This document shows positions 27,860-37,510 of a stretch of DNA of 37,637 bases, in pieces. Position 1 is the stretch's first letter; every line of letters begins with the position of its first letter. The position numbers and the translations under genes were made by a program. The DNA is from Iodidimonas nitroreducens (GTDB lineage Bacteria; Pseudomonadota; Alphaproteobacteria; Sphingomonadales; Rhodothalassiaceae), in assembly GCF_008579165.1 (NCBI RefSeq), contig NZ_BKCN01000023.1. One strand, 5' to 3'. The notes below the pieces were generated by a model, which was not told where the DNA came from, made no database searches, and saw nothing but the letters and a program-made list of their open reading frames with translations.

Positions 27860-27889
27860 TTGAAAATCTATACAGGTACAGACAGGATA
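27860..27889 (+). promoter_or_regulatory. hutU promoter with putative HutC operator
   Basis: The operator AATCTATACAG at 27865-27875 is the exact reverse complement of the 11-mer between hutG and hutI. It overlaps a TTGAAA at 27860-27865 that could be a -35 element, and AGGATA at 27884-27889 is a weak -10 candidate 18 bases downstream. A repressor bound here would block RNA polymerase. This gives hutU-hutH a separate, HutC-controlled promoter inside the cluster. Confidence 0.6.
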
Positions 27890-27917
27890 GGCCGAACGCC
27901 CCTAAAGGATCAGCCCC

Positions 27918-29606
27918 ATGCCTAGCTTTCAGCGCCTGTCGAACAGCAAAATCATTCGCGCCCCAAGGGGCACAACCTTATCGGCCAAAAGCTGGCAGAC
28001 CGAAGCCCCCTTGCGCATGTTGATGAACAATCTTGATCCCGATGTGGCGGAACATCCCGAACAGCTTGTGGTGTATGGCGGCATCGGGCGGGCGGCCCGG
28101 AATTGGGATGCCTATGATCAGATCATTTCCGTACTGAAACGGCTGGAGGATGATGAAACCCTGCTGGTGCAATCGGGAAAGCCGGTGGGGGTGTTCAAAA
28201 CCCATGCCGATGCCCCCCGGGTGCTGATCGCCAATTCCAATCTGGTGCCCCATTGGGCAACATGGGATCATTTCAATCATCTCGATCGATTGGGCCTGAT
28301 GATGTATGGCCAGATGACCGCCGGATCGTGGATTTATATCGGCAGTCAGGGGATCGTTCAGGGCACCTATGAAACCTTCATGGAACTGGCCCGCCAGCAT
28401 TATCACGGAAGCTGGGCCGGGCGCTGGATTTTAACCGCCGGATTGGGCGGCATGGGCGGTGCCCAACCAATGGCTTCCACCATGGCGGGGGCTAGCTGCC
28501 TTGCCATTGAATGTCAGGCCGATCGCATCGAAAAACGCCTGCAAACCGGCTATCTGGATTGCCACAGCGATAGCCTTGATGACGCCCTCGATCTGCTGGC
28601 CAAAGCCAAAAGCACATCCCGCCCGGTTTCAATCGGGCTTTTGGGTAATGCGGCGGATATCCTGCCCGAGCTGTTGCGCCGAAAGATCAGGCCCGATGCG
28701 GTGACCGATCAAACATCGGCCCATGATCCCGCCAATGGCTATCTGCCGCAGGGCATGAGCGCCGATCAATGGATCAGAATGCGCGAAACCGATCCCAAAG
28801 CCGTGGCCAAAGCCGCCCGCAAAAGCATCGCCAGCCATGTCAGATCGCTGCTCGCCTTTCATGATCAGGGCATCCCCACATTTGATTATGGCAATAATAT
28901 CCGCCAGATCGCGCTAGAGGAAGGCGTTGATCGCGCCTTTGATTTTCCGGGTTTCGTACCCGCTTATATCCGCCCGCTTTTCTGCCGGGGCATCGGGCCT
29001 TTTCGCTGGGTAGCGCTTTCGGGCGATGCAGACGATATCGCCCGCACCGATCAAAAGGTGAAGGACCTGATCCCCGATGATCCCCATCTCCATCGCTGGC
29101 TGGATATGGCGGCCGCGCGCATCGCCCCCCAAGGGCTGCCCGCCCGCATCTGCTGGGTGGGGCTTGGCCAGCGGCATCGTTTGGGCCTTGCCTTCAATGA
29201 AATGGTGCGCAATGGCGAATTGAAAGCCCCCGTGGTGATCGGTCGCGATCATCTCGATTCCGGCTCGGTGGCCAGCCCCAATCGCGAAACCGAAGCCATG
29301 CGCGATGGTTCGGATGCGGTCTCTGATTGGCCCTTGCTCAATGCCCTTTTGAATACTGCTTCGGGCGCCACATGGGTCTCGCTCCATCATGGCGGCGGCG
29401 TGGGCATGGGCTTTTCCCAACATGCGGGGATGGTGATCCTGTGTGATGGAACCCCGCAGGCCGACAAGCGATTGCAACGTGTTTTGTGGAATGATCCAGC
29501 CAGCGGCGTGATGCGCCATGCCGATGCCGGCTATGAAACGGCGATCACCTGCGCCCGCGAATATCAGCTTGATCTGCCTTTTCTTGATCCCGGCCTAAAG
29601 GATTGA
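27918..29606 (+). CDS. hutU: Urocanate hydratase
   Basis: Second step of histidine degradation: urocanate to imidazolonepropionate, using tightly bound NAD as electrophile. The 562 residues are full length. Family marks are LRMLMNNLDPDVAEHPEQLV, VYGGIGRAARNWD, VLIANSNLVPHWATWDHF, MTAGSWIYIGSQGIVQGTYE, the NAD loop GLGGMGGAQP (about 174-183), DQTSAHDPANGYLP and SLHHGGGVGMGFSQHAG. The ATG at 27918 has AAGGA eight bases upstream. The TGA stop overlaps a possible TTG start of hutH. The gene has its own putative HutC operator upstream. It is intact over nearly 1.7 kb. Confidence 0.97.
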   Translation: MPSFQRLSNSKIIRAPRGTTLSAKSWQTEAPLRMLMNNLDPDVAEHPEQLVVYGGIGRAARNWDAYDQIISVLKRLEDDETLLVQSGKPVGVFKTHADAPRVLIANSNLVPHWATWDHFNHLDRLGLMMYGQMTAGSWIYIGSQGIVQGTYETFMELARQHYHGSWAGRWILTAGLGGMGGAQPMASTMAGASCLAIECQADRIEKRLQTGYLDCHSDSLDDALDLLAKAKSTSRPVSIGLLGNAADILPELLRRKIRPDAVTDQTSAHDPANGYLPQGMSADQWIRMRETDPKAVAKAARKSIASHVRSLLAFHDQGIPTFDYGNNIRQIALEEGVDRAFDFPGFVPAYIRPLFCRGIGPFRWVALSGDADDIARTDQKVKDLIPDDPHLHRWLDMAAARIAPQGLPARICWVGLGQRHRLGLAFNEMVRNGELKAPVVIGRDHLDSGSVASPNRETEAMRDGSDAVSDWPLLNALLNTASGATWVSLHHGGGVGMGFSQHAGMVILCDGTPQADKRLQRVLWNDPASGVMRHADAGYETAITCAREYQLDLPFLDPGLKD

Positions 29607-29659
29607 ACCCATGCCTCCTCTCCCCCCACCACTCCTTATCCATCACGCCCTTATCCATC

Positions 29660-31159
29660 ATGCCGGGGCAGCTTCAGCACGATGATCTGCACGCCATCTG
29701 GTCTCAGCCCTGTGCGCCGGTGCTGGATGCCCAAAGCTGGGATGCCATCGACCAATCCGCCGCCGCCATTGACCGCATCCTGCAATCGGGGAAAACCGTT
29801 TATGGGGTGAATACCGGCTTTGGATTGCTGGCCCAAAGCCGCATCAGCGCCGAAAAGCTGGGGGATTTGCAGCGCAATCTGGTGTTATCCCATTGCTGCG
29901 GAACCGGCCCGGCACTGGATCATCACATCGTTCGGCTGGCGATGGTTATGAAAATGGCCGCCTTGGCACGCGGCTATTCCGGCGTGCGCCGCCCCCTGAT
30001 CGAGCGGCTTATTGACCTGATCAAGGCCGATGCCATGCCGGTGATCCCGGCACAGGGATCGGTGGGGGCTTCGGGCGATCTCGCCCCTTTGGCGCATCTG
30101 GCGGCAGCCACCATGCTGGGGGTGGGTGAGATCAGCATCGGGGGCAAAATCCTTCCCGCCGCAAAGGCCTTGCACAAGCTTGGCCTTGCGCCAATCGAGC
30201 TTGGCCCCAAGGAAGGCATAGCTCTTTTGAATGGCACCCAGATATCCACCGCTTTGGGGCTTGATGCGCTGTTTCGTGCCGAGCGGATTTTTGATGCCGC
30301 ACTGATCGGCGGGGCGCTATCGCTGGATGCCCTGAAGGGCAGCACTGCCCCTTTTGATCCGCGCATTCATGCCGTGCGTGGGCATCCGGGCCAGATCCGT
30401 GTTGCCGAAATCCTGCGTCGTCTTCTTGATGGCAGTGCCATCCATGCCTCGCATCAGGGGTGCGACAAGGTGCAGGACCCCTATTCCCTGCGCTGCCAGC
30501 CGCAGGTGATGGGGGCGTGCCTTGATGTGATCGATCAGGTGCGCGGGGGCCTGCTGATCGAGGCCAATGCGGTCACCGATAATCCCTTGATCTTCTGCGA
30601 TCCTGATGAACAGGCAGACAGCTGCATTTCCGGCGGTAATTTTCATGCCGAGCCGGTGGCTTTCGCCGTTGATGCCTTGGCCAATGCCCTGTGCGAAATC
30701 GGTGCGATCAGCGAACGGCGACTGGCTTTGCTGGTTGATCCGAAAATGAGCGGCCTGCCCGCTTTTCTGGTAACGGATAGCGGCCTTCATTCCGGCTTTA
30801 TGATCGCGCAGGTGACCGCGGCGGCGCTGGTGGCGGAAAATCGCATGATGGCTCATCCCGCCAGCGTGGATTCGGTCCCCACATCGGCCAATCAGGAAGA
30901 TCATGTTTCCATGGCCACCCATGGGGCGCGGCGCACCATCGAGATCGCCAAAAATTGTGCCACCATCATCGGGATCGAGCTTTTGGCCGCAGCGCAGGGG
31001 GTTGATTGCCATCTGCCCTTGGCCACCGCCCCGACCCTTGCCGCCGTTCATCAAAAAATTCGGGCCAAAGTGCCCCATTATCAGATTGATCGCTATTTCG
31101 CCCCGGATATCGAAGCCGCACGCCAAATGGTCTGCGATGGCGAGATCGGCCTGAGCTGA
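29660..31159 (+). CDS. hutH: Histidine ammonia-lyase
   Basis: First step of histidine degradation: histidine to urocanate and ammonia. The Ala-Ser-Gly triad that forms the MIO electrophile is residues 137-139 in GSVGASGDLAPLAHLAA. Other family marks are TVYGVNTGFGLLA, LQRNLVLSHCCGTG, LLNGTQIST, QDPYSLRCQPQVMG, SGGNFHAEP and TSANQEDHVSM. With the ATG at 29660 the protein has 499 residues. This start lacks a ribosome binding site. A TTG at 29603 overlapping the hutU stop adds 19 residues, and the best-spaced ATG (29611, AAGGA eight bases upstream) is out of frame and closes after 24 codons. The true 5' end is therefore uncertain, and a base loss in the C-rich stretch 29612-29634 may contribute. 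Confidence 0.95.
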   Translation: MPGQLQHDDLHAIWSQPCAPVLDAQSWDAIDQSAAAIDRILQSGKTVYGVNTGFGLLAQSRISAEKLGDLQRNLVLSHCCGTGPALDHHIVRLAMVMKMAALARGYSGVRRPLIERLIDLIKADAMPVIPAQGSVGASGDLAPLAHLAAATMLGVGEISIGGKILPAAKALHKLGLAPIELGPKEGIALLNGTQISTALGLDALFRAERIFDAALIGGALSLDALKGSTAPFDPRIHAVRGHPGQIRVAEILRRLLDGSAIHASHQGCDKVQDPYSLRCQPQVMGACLDVIDQVRGGLLIEANAVTDNPLIFCDPDEQADSCISGGNFHAEPVAFAVDALANALCEIGAISERRLALLVDPKMSGLPAFLVTDSGLHSGFMIAQVTAAALVAENRMMAHPASVDSVPTSANQEDHVSMATHGARRTIEIAKNCATIIGIELLAAAQGVDCHLPLATAPTLAAVHQKIRAKVPHYQIDRYFAPDIEAARQMVCDGEIGLS

Positions 31160-31248
31160 ACGCCTTCAGCGACCCTGCCAGTATTGCGGCTTGCATCTGA
31201 TGGAAAATCGTAAAAAACTGGGGTCCCGATCCCGATAAAGATAGGCTA

Positions 31249-31719
31249 ATGGAAAACCCGCTCATTGCCCTTGGTGCCCTTCTTGGCGTGCTCCTGCTGA
31301 TTGCCCTCAATCGTTTCATGGGGGGATGGCAGCCCGCGCGCCTGCAATCCACCGCTGCGGCCATGGCCCGCTATCAGCAGGATTATTGGCATGACGAGAT
31401 CATGGATGCGGTGGTCGATCAAAAGGGACGCACCGCCCTGATGGCCTTGCGCGGCCCGGCTGTGGGGCTGGTAGTGGCGATGGGGGATGGCTTTGTCACC
31501 CGCAGGCTGCAAGGACCGGCGCTTTTAAGCATCGACCGCCAAGGGGATGGGGACTGGGCCATCGGGCTGCGGGATTTTACCTTGAAGCGCGCCCTGATCC
31601 TATGGCCCGAAGATGCGGATCAGACTGTCTGGCTCAATCGCCTGCGCCATCTGGCCGCCACCCCCCAAAATCAATCACAGGGAGGCGCGCCCGGCGCGTT
31701 CAAAGCTCATGACGCTTGA
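31249..31719 (+). CDS. Small membrane-anchored hypothetical protein
   Basis: A 156-residue protein with one N-terminal membrane helix (IALGALLGVLLLIAL, about residues 6-20) followed by a soluble domain containing YQQDYWHDEIMDAVVDQKGR and GLVVAMGDGFVTRRL. The short beta-rich stretch and the ending LKRALILWPEDADQTVWLNR show no motif I recognise. It begins at ATG 31249 just after GATAGG and overlaps the next gene, a sterol-desaturase-like hydroxylase, by 11 bases. That overlap suggests the two are made together, perhaps as membrane partners. I assign no function. Confidence 0.7.
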   Translation: MENPLIALGALLGVLLLIALNRFMGGWQPARLQSTAAAMARYQQDYWHDEIMDAVVDQKGRTALMALRGPAVGLVVAMGDGFVTRRLQGPALLSIDRQGDGDWAIGLRDFTLKRALILWPEDADQTVWLNRLRHLAATPQNQSQGGAPGAFKAHDA

Positions 31720-32656
31720 AAATCCCGTCACCTATGCCATCCCGTTTTTCGTGATCCTGATCATCGCTGAAATGATCTTTGGCAAAATCACCGGCCGCAC
31801 CCGCTATGAACCGAAAGACACCGCCACCAGCCTTGTGATGGGCCTGGGCAGCCAGATTTCAGGGCTGATTTTTGGCGGTCTGGCGCTCGCTGTGGGCTTT
31901 TATATCTGGGAGCATGCCCGGCTTTTTGAGATCGGCTTTACCTGGTGGGCCTTCATCGCCGCCTTTATCCTTGATGATCTTGCCTATTATGTTTTTCATC
32001 GGGCCAGCCACCGCATCCGCTGGTTCTGGGCGGCGCATGTGATCCATCATAGCAGCCAGCATTACAATCTGAGCACGGCGCTCCGCCAGACATGGACAGG
32101 GGTGCCCGCCCTCACCTTCATTTTCAGCCTGCCGCTTTTCCTCCTGGCTTTCATCCTTGATGATCGCTTCATCTCCGGAATCAATCTGATCTATCAATTC
32201 TGGATTCATACCGAAGCCATTCACCGGATGCCCCGCTGGTTCGAAGCCATTTTCAACACCCCCAGCCATCATCGTGTGCATCACGCCACCAATCCACGCT
32301 ATCTGGATGCCAATTTTGCCGGAGCGCTGATCATCTGGGATCGCCTGTTTGGCAGCTTTGTAAGCGAAGATGATGATGAGCCCTGCCGCTATGGCATCAT
32401 CAAGCAATTGGGCACCTATAATCCCCTGAAGGTGGCCTTTCATGAATGGCTGGGGATTTTTCAGGACATCAAGGGTGCATCAAGCCTGCACCAGCGGCTT
32501 TGCTATCTTTTCGCCCCCCCGGGTTGGAGCCCGGATGGCAGCCGTCAAACATCGGATCAGATCAGGGAAAGCTGGCAGCAAAAGACGGCGAAACCCGCCA
32601 GCGATGGCCAGGGGCTTGACTTGACCGCACCCCTGCCCCACCTGCCTGTGGATTGA
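31709..32656 (+). CDS. Sterol desaturase / fatty acid hydroxylase family protein
   Basis: Integral membrane di-iron hydroxylase family member of 315 residues. Hydrophobic segments lie at about 8-24, 42-66, 78-96 and 134-150. The histidine clusters that bind iron are HRASH (97-101), HVIHHSSQH (110-118) and HHRVHH (187-192), in the order and spacing typical of the family. Substrates of relatives include sterols, fatty acids and ether lipids; nothing here tells which. The ATG at 31709 overlaps the previous gene by 11 bases and has no clear ribosome binding site, so translation is probably coupled. A reading from 31613 would overlap the previous gene much further and lacks conserved sequence. Confidence 0.87.
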   Translation: MTLENPVTYAIPFFVILIIAEMIFGKITGRTRYEPKDTATSLVMGLGSQISGLIFGGLALAVGFYIWEHARLFEIGFTWWAFIAAFILDDLAYYVFHRASHRIRWFWAAHVIHHSSQHYNLSTALRQTWTGVPALTFIFSLPLFLLAFILDDRFISGINLIYQFWIHTEAIHRMPRWFEAIFNTPSHHRVHHATNPRYLDANFAGALIIWDRLFGSFVSEDDDEPCRYGIIKQLGTYNPLKVAFHEWLGIFQDIKGASSLHQRLCYLFAPPGWSPDGSRQTSDQIRESWQQKTAKPASDGQGLDLTAPLPHLPVD

Positions 32657-32687
32657 TTTGACTCATGCCTCAGGCGATATTGATTTT

Positions 32688-35554
32688 ATGCTGAAAATGC
32701 TGTCCGTTCGCGGTGCCCGTGAGCACAATCTGAAATCCGTGGATGTGGATATTCCGCGTGATCGCCTCACGGTGATCACCGGGCTATCGGGATCGGGCAA
32801 ATCCAGCCTTGCCTTTGATACCATTTATGCCGAAGGCCAGCGCCGCTATGTGGAAAGCCTTTCGGCCTATGCCCGGCAATTTCTGGAATTGATGCAAAAG
32901 CCAGATGTCGATCATATCGAGGGCTTATCACCAGCCATTTCCATCGAGCAGAAAACAACATCGAAAAATCCGCGTTCCACCGTCGGCACCGTTACGGAAA
33001 TCTACGATTATATGCGGCTTTTATGGGCGCGGGTAGGCATCCCCTATTCCCCCACCACCGGCGAGCCGATTGCCGCCCAAACCATCTCGGAAATGGTGGA
33101 TCGGGTGATGGCTCTGCCCGAAGGCACCCGGCTTTATCTTTTGGCGCCTATCGTGCGCGGTCGCAAAGGTGAATATAAAAAAGAATATAAAGATCTGCAA
33201 AAGCGTGGGTTCCAGCGTCTGAAGGTGGATGGCAACTTTTATGATATCGCCGATGCCCCCGTCCTTGATAAGAAATATAAGCATGATATCGATGTGGTGG
33301 TGGATCGCATCGTAGTGCGCGATGGCCTTGAAACCCGCTTGGCCGATAGCTTTGAAACCGCCTTGGACCTCGCCGATGGTCTGGCTTTTGCCGAATATGC
33401 CTATCGCGATGGCGATGAACCGGAAGGCGAGCCAGAGCGGATCACCTTTTCCGCCCGCTTTGCCTGCCCCGTTTCGGGCTTTACGATTGCCGAAATCGAG
33501 CCACGGCTGTTCAGCTTCAACAGCCCCCATGGCGCCTGCCCGGTTTGCGATGGGCTGGGTCTGGAATTGCGCTTTGATCCCGAACTGATCGTGCCCGATC
33601 CCGCGCTGACACTGGCCGATGGGGCCGTGGCACCCTGGGCAAAATCCACCGCGCCCTATTATAAACAAACCCTGGAAGCCCTGGCCCGCCATGCCGGATT
33701 TACCATGCGCAGCCGCTGGGATCAGCTGACGGATGCCCAAAAATCCCTCATCCTTTATGGCTCGGGCACCGAGAACATCGCCATTGAATTTGCCGATGGC
33801 CGGCGGCGCTTTCAAACCAACAAGCCTTTTGAAGGGGTTTTGAAAAATATCGAACGGCGCTGGCGGGAAACCGATAGCGCTGGATGCGCGAGGAATTGAG
33901 CCGCTATCAATCGAGCGTCTTGTGCAAAAGCTGTATGGGCCACCGGCTGAAGCCCGAAGCTTTGGCGGTGAAGATTGCCGGGCATCATATCAGCGAGGTG
34001 ACATCCCTTGGCATCACCGCCGCTTATGATTGGTTTTCCGCCCTGCCCCAAAGCCTGAGCGCGAAACACGCCACCATCGCCGAGAAGATTTTAAAAGAAA
34101 TCATCGAACGGCTGGGCTTTTTGAAAAATGTGGGACTGCAATATCTGACCCTGGCGCGGGCATCGGGCACCTTGTCGGGGGGGGAAAGCCAGCGCATCCG
34201 GCTGGCCTCGCAAATCGGCTCGGGGCTGACCGGGGTTTTATATGTCCTTGATGAACCCTCTATCGGCCTGCATCAGCGCGATAATAATCGACTGCTGCAA
34301 ACCCTGCGCAATCTGCGCGATATGGGTAATACGGTGATCGTGGTGGAACATGATGAAGATGCCATCCTCAGCGCCGATTATGTGATCGATATGGGGCCGG
34401 GCGCGGGTGAGCATGGGGGCACAGTGTGCGCCAGCGGCACCCCGGCAGATATCATGGCCGCCGAACAGTCCCTCACCGGAGCCTATTTATCCGGCCGTAA
34501 AGCCATTCCGATCCCCGAAAAACGGCGCAAGGGCAATGGCAAATCACTCATCATCAAAGGCGCGCGGGCGAATAATCTGAAATCCGTGGATGTGAGCCTG
34601 CCTCTTGGCACCCTGTGTTGCATCACCGGGGTTTCCGGCTCAGGCAAATCAACTCTCACCATCGAAACGCTTTATAAAGCCGTGGCGAGGCATCTCAATC
34701 ATGCCCGGCTCCAGCCCGGCGCCCATGACAGCATCAAGGGCCTGCAGCATCTCGATAAAATCGTCGATATCGATCAAAGCCCCATTGGCCGCACGCCGCG
34801 ATCGAACCCCGCCACCTATACCGGCGCCTTCACCCCCATCCGCGAATGGTTTGCCGGGCTGCCGGAAGCCCAGATGCGGGGCTACAAAGCGGGGCGCTTT
34901 TCCTTCAATGTCAAGGGTGGGCGGTGCGAGGCCTGTCAGGGCGATGGGGTTTTGAAGATCGAAATGCATTTCCTGCCCGATATGTATGTCACCTGCGATC
35001 AGTGCAAGGGAAAACGCTATAATCGCGAGACGCTGGAAATCCGCTTCAAAGATCGCTCCATCGCCGACATTCTGGATATGACCGTTGAAATGGCGGCAGA
35101 TTTTTTCAAGGCCGTGCCCGCCATTCGAGACAAAATGCTGATGCTCGAACGGGTTGGCCTTGGTTATGTGCGGGTGGGGCAAGCGGCCACCACCCTTTCA
35201 GGGGGCGAAGCACAGCGAGTGAAGCTGGCAAAGGAACTATCGAAACGCGCCACCGGCAAAACGCTGTATATTCTGGATGAGCCCACGACCGGCCTCCATT
35301 TCGAAGATGTCCGCAAATTGCTCGAAGTGTTGCAGGCGCTGGTGGATCAGGGCAATAGTGTGGTGGTGATCGAACATAATCTGGAGATCATCAAATCCGC
35401 TGATTGGCTGATCGATATGGGGCCTGAAGGCGGCGATGGCGGCGGCAAGCTGGTGGCCGCAGGCACGCCCGAGGCCGTGGCCGAGGTGGAAGCCAGCCAC
35501 ACCGGCGCCTATTTAAAGGCACTGCTCAAAGTGGATCGATCGGCGGCTGAATAG
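32688..35554 (+). CDS. uvrA: Excinuclease ABC subunit A, one frameshift
   Basis: Damage-recognition ATPase of nucleotide excision repair. The first Walker A is GLSGSGKSS (32-40), followed by YVESLSAYARQFLELMQKPDVD and the first zinc module (CPVCDGLG, then CKSCMGHRL). Signature LSGGESQRIRLA, second Walker A GVSGSGKST, second zinc module GGRCEACQGDG with CDQCKGKRYN, and LSGGEAQRVKLAKEL follow. The frame breaks at 33881: one added T turns TDSAGCARN into TDSAWMREELSRYQS, the normal sequence. Repaired length is about 955 residues, full length. The ATG at 32688 matches the family's opening; a TTG at 32658 and an ATG at 32697 are alternatives. Confidence 0.96.
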
Positions 35555-35559
35555 CATAG

Positions 35560-35579
35560 CTGTCATAAACCCATGAGAA
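35560..35579 (+). promoter_or_regulatory. Possible Pho box half-site upstream of phoD
   Basis: CTGTCAT at 35560-35566, followed by AAAC, matches the first seven-base repeat and spacer of the PhoB box exactly. The second repeat position (CCATGAG) matches only three of seven bases. It lies about 110 bases before a PhoD-type phosphatase gene, a usual PhoB target. It is a weak site on sequence alone. Confidence 0.3.
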
Positions 35580-35674
35580 ATTCCTCACGATCAAAGCGAT
35601 GATTTCAGGCTTCTGAAACAGATCTTCTGCTGTAAGATCATGGCCTGACAGGATGATTTGAAGGGGAATGCACC

Positions 35675-37510
35675 ATGGGCGATATCACCATAACACGCCG
35701 CCATATGCTGGGCAGCATGGGCGCTGCTGCCGGAGCCATCGCCTGTACGGCCGCAGGCGAAGCCCCCCAGCCCCGCTTTTTGCATGGAGTGGCCAGTGGC
35801 GATCCTTTGACGGATCGGGTGATTTTATGGACCCGGATCACCCCCGCCGCCAGCACCGGCGATCCGGTCAAACTGACATGGGACATCGCCACGGACGACA
35901 GCTTTTCCACCATCGTGTCTTCAGGCGAAACACAAACCGACCAGGACCGGGATTATTGTGTGAAGGTCGATGCCACCGGCCTCACACCCGGCAGGCGCTA
36001 TAGTTTCCGCTTTCGCAGCAAGCAGACCACCAGCCCCATCGGCCATACCCGCACCCTGCCGCGCCAGGATGTGGAAAAGCTGCGCTTTGCCATCGTTTCC
36101 TGCGCCAATTATCCCCAAGGCTATTTCAATGTTTATAAGGATGTAGCGGCGCAAAAGGACATCGCTGCCGTGCTGCATCTGGGCGATTATTTCTATGAAT
36201 ATCAAGATGGCACCTATGCCGATCCCCGGGCTTTGGAGCTTGGCCGCCATGTGAAACCGTTGGGGGAATTGATCAGCCTCGATGATTATCGAACACGCCA
36301 TGCCCTTTATAAAACCGATCCCGATCTGCAGGCCGTTCATGCCGCCCATCCGATGATCGCCATCTGGGATGATCATGAAATAGCCAATGACACCTGGAAA
36401 GGCGGGGCGGAAAATCATGATCGATCAGGGAGAGGGGGATTTTTTCGTGCGCCGCGATGCCGCGATCAAGGCCTGGCGTGAATGGATGCCGGTGCGCGAT
36501 CCGGTCGATGGCGATCCCTTGATCAGCTATCGGTCCTATGATTTTGGCGGCCTGGCCGATCTGATCCTGCTCGATACCCGCCTCATTGGCCGGGATGAGC
36601 AGATTTCTTATGGCCGCGATCTGGTCTATCGCAGTGCCCCTTTCAATTTCACCGATCCAGAAAATCCGGTGATGATTTCGGACCCGGAACAGGTGAGCGC
36701 CCTGCCCGAACAGGCCGTGAAAATGATCCCGCTGCCTTTTGACATGACCGGCGAAGACCCCAAGCCCATCACCGATTATGCCGCGATCAAAGAAATCGAT
36801 CCCAAAAACATGCCCGCAGGCTTCGCCTTTTTGCCCGATGCCGATGCCTTTCGCCAGCATGTTTTGGGCAATCCCGAAAGATCGATGCTGGGGAAAACGC
36901 AGGAAAATTGGCTGGCCGATCAATTGCAGGCCGCCAAGGCCCCATGGCAAATTCTGGGCCAGCAACTATTGATGGGTAAGCTCGTTGCGCCCGATTTGAT
37001 GGATGTTGCCGATTTCACAAAACCGGCGGCAATCAGCGAGCAGCAGGCGCAGCAATTCACCGGTCTTGCCAAAATGGGCCTGCCGCTCAATCTGGATGCG
37101 TGGGATGGCTATCCCGCCGCGCGTGAGCGGTTATTCGACGAAATCCGCAAAAACAAGAGCAATGCCATTGTGCTGGCGGGCGATAGCATAATAGCTGGGC
37201 TTTCGATCTGGCCGATGAGGCGGGCCATCCCATTGCGGTGGAACTGGCGACCCCGGCTGTATCATCGCCCGGCTTTGCGCAATATCTGCCGGTCCCGGTC
37301 GCGATCATGGAAGACCGGTTTTTGAACCATAATCCCGAACTGATCGCTTTCGATGCGGGCCATCGCGGCTGGATTTCATTGGAATTGACCAAAAATGAGG
37401 CCAAGGCCCAATGGCATTATGTTTCAACCGTGCTCAGCCATGATTATGAAAGGATCGACGGCCCGGCCTTCCAGATCAATCCCGGCACGCCAAAGTTAAA
37501 ACCGCTTTGA
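35675..37510 (+). CDS. phoD: PhoD-type alkaline phosphatase, Tat-exported, two frame breaks
   Basis: Secreted metallophosphoesterase of the PhoD family, releasing phosphate from phosphoesters. The N-terminus TRRHMLGSMGAAAGAIA is a twin-arginine signal. FLHGVASGDPLTDRVILWTRITP begins the Fibronectin-like N domain, and the metal motifs include SCANYPQGYFN, HLGDYFYEY and IWDDHEIANDTW. Frames change twice. Near 36418-36426 the shift corresponds to a net gain of one base or loss of two. At 37187 one added C restores LAGDSHNSWAFDLADEAGHP. The end is HRGWISLELTKNEAKAQWHY to KLKPL. Restored length is about 612 residues, somewhat longer than B. subtilis PhoD. The ATG at 35675 follows GAAGGGGA. No neighbouring genes share its pathway. 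Confidence 0.9.

Noticed and set aside
31155..31170. Terminator after hutH
   Set aside because: GCTGAA and TTCAGC pair around the stop codon, but no T-tract follows and the stem is short.
33021..33815. Open frame antisense to uvrA (264 codons)
   Set aside because: Shadow of the uvrA coding sequence with no independent support.
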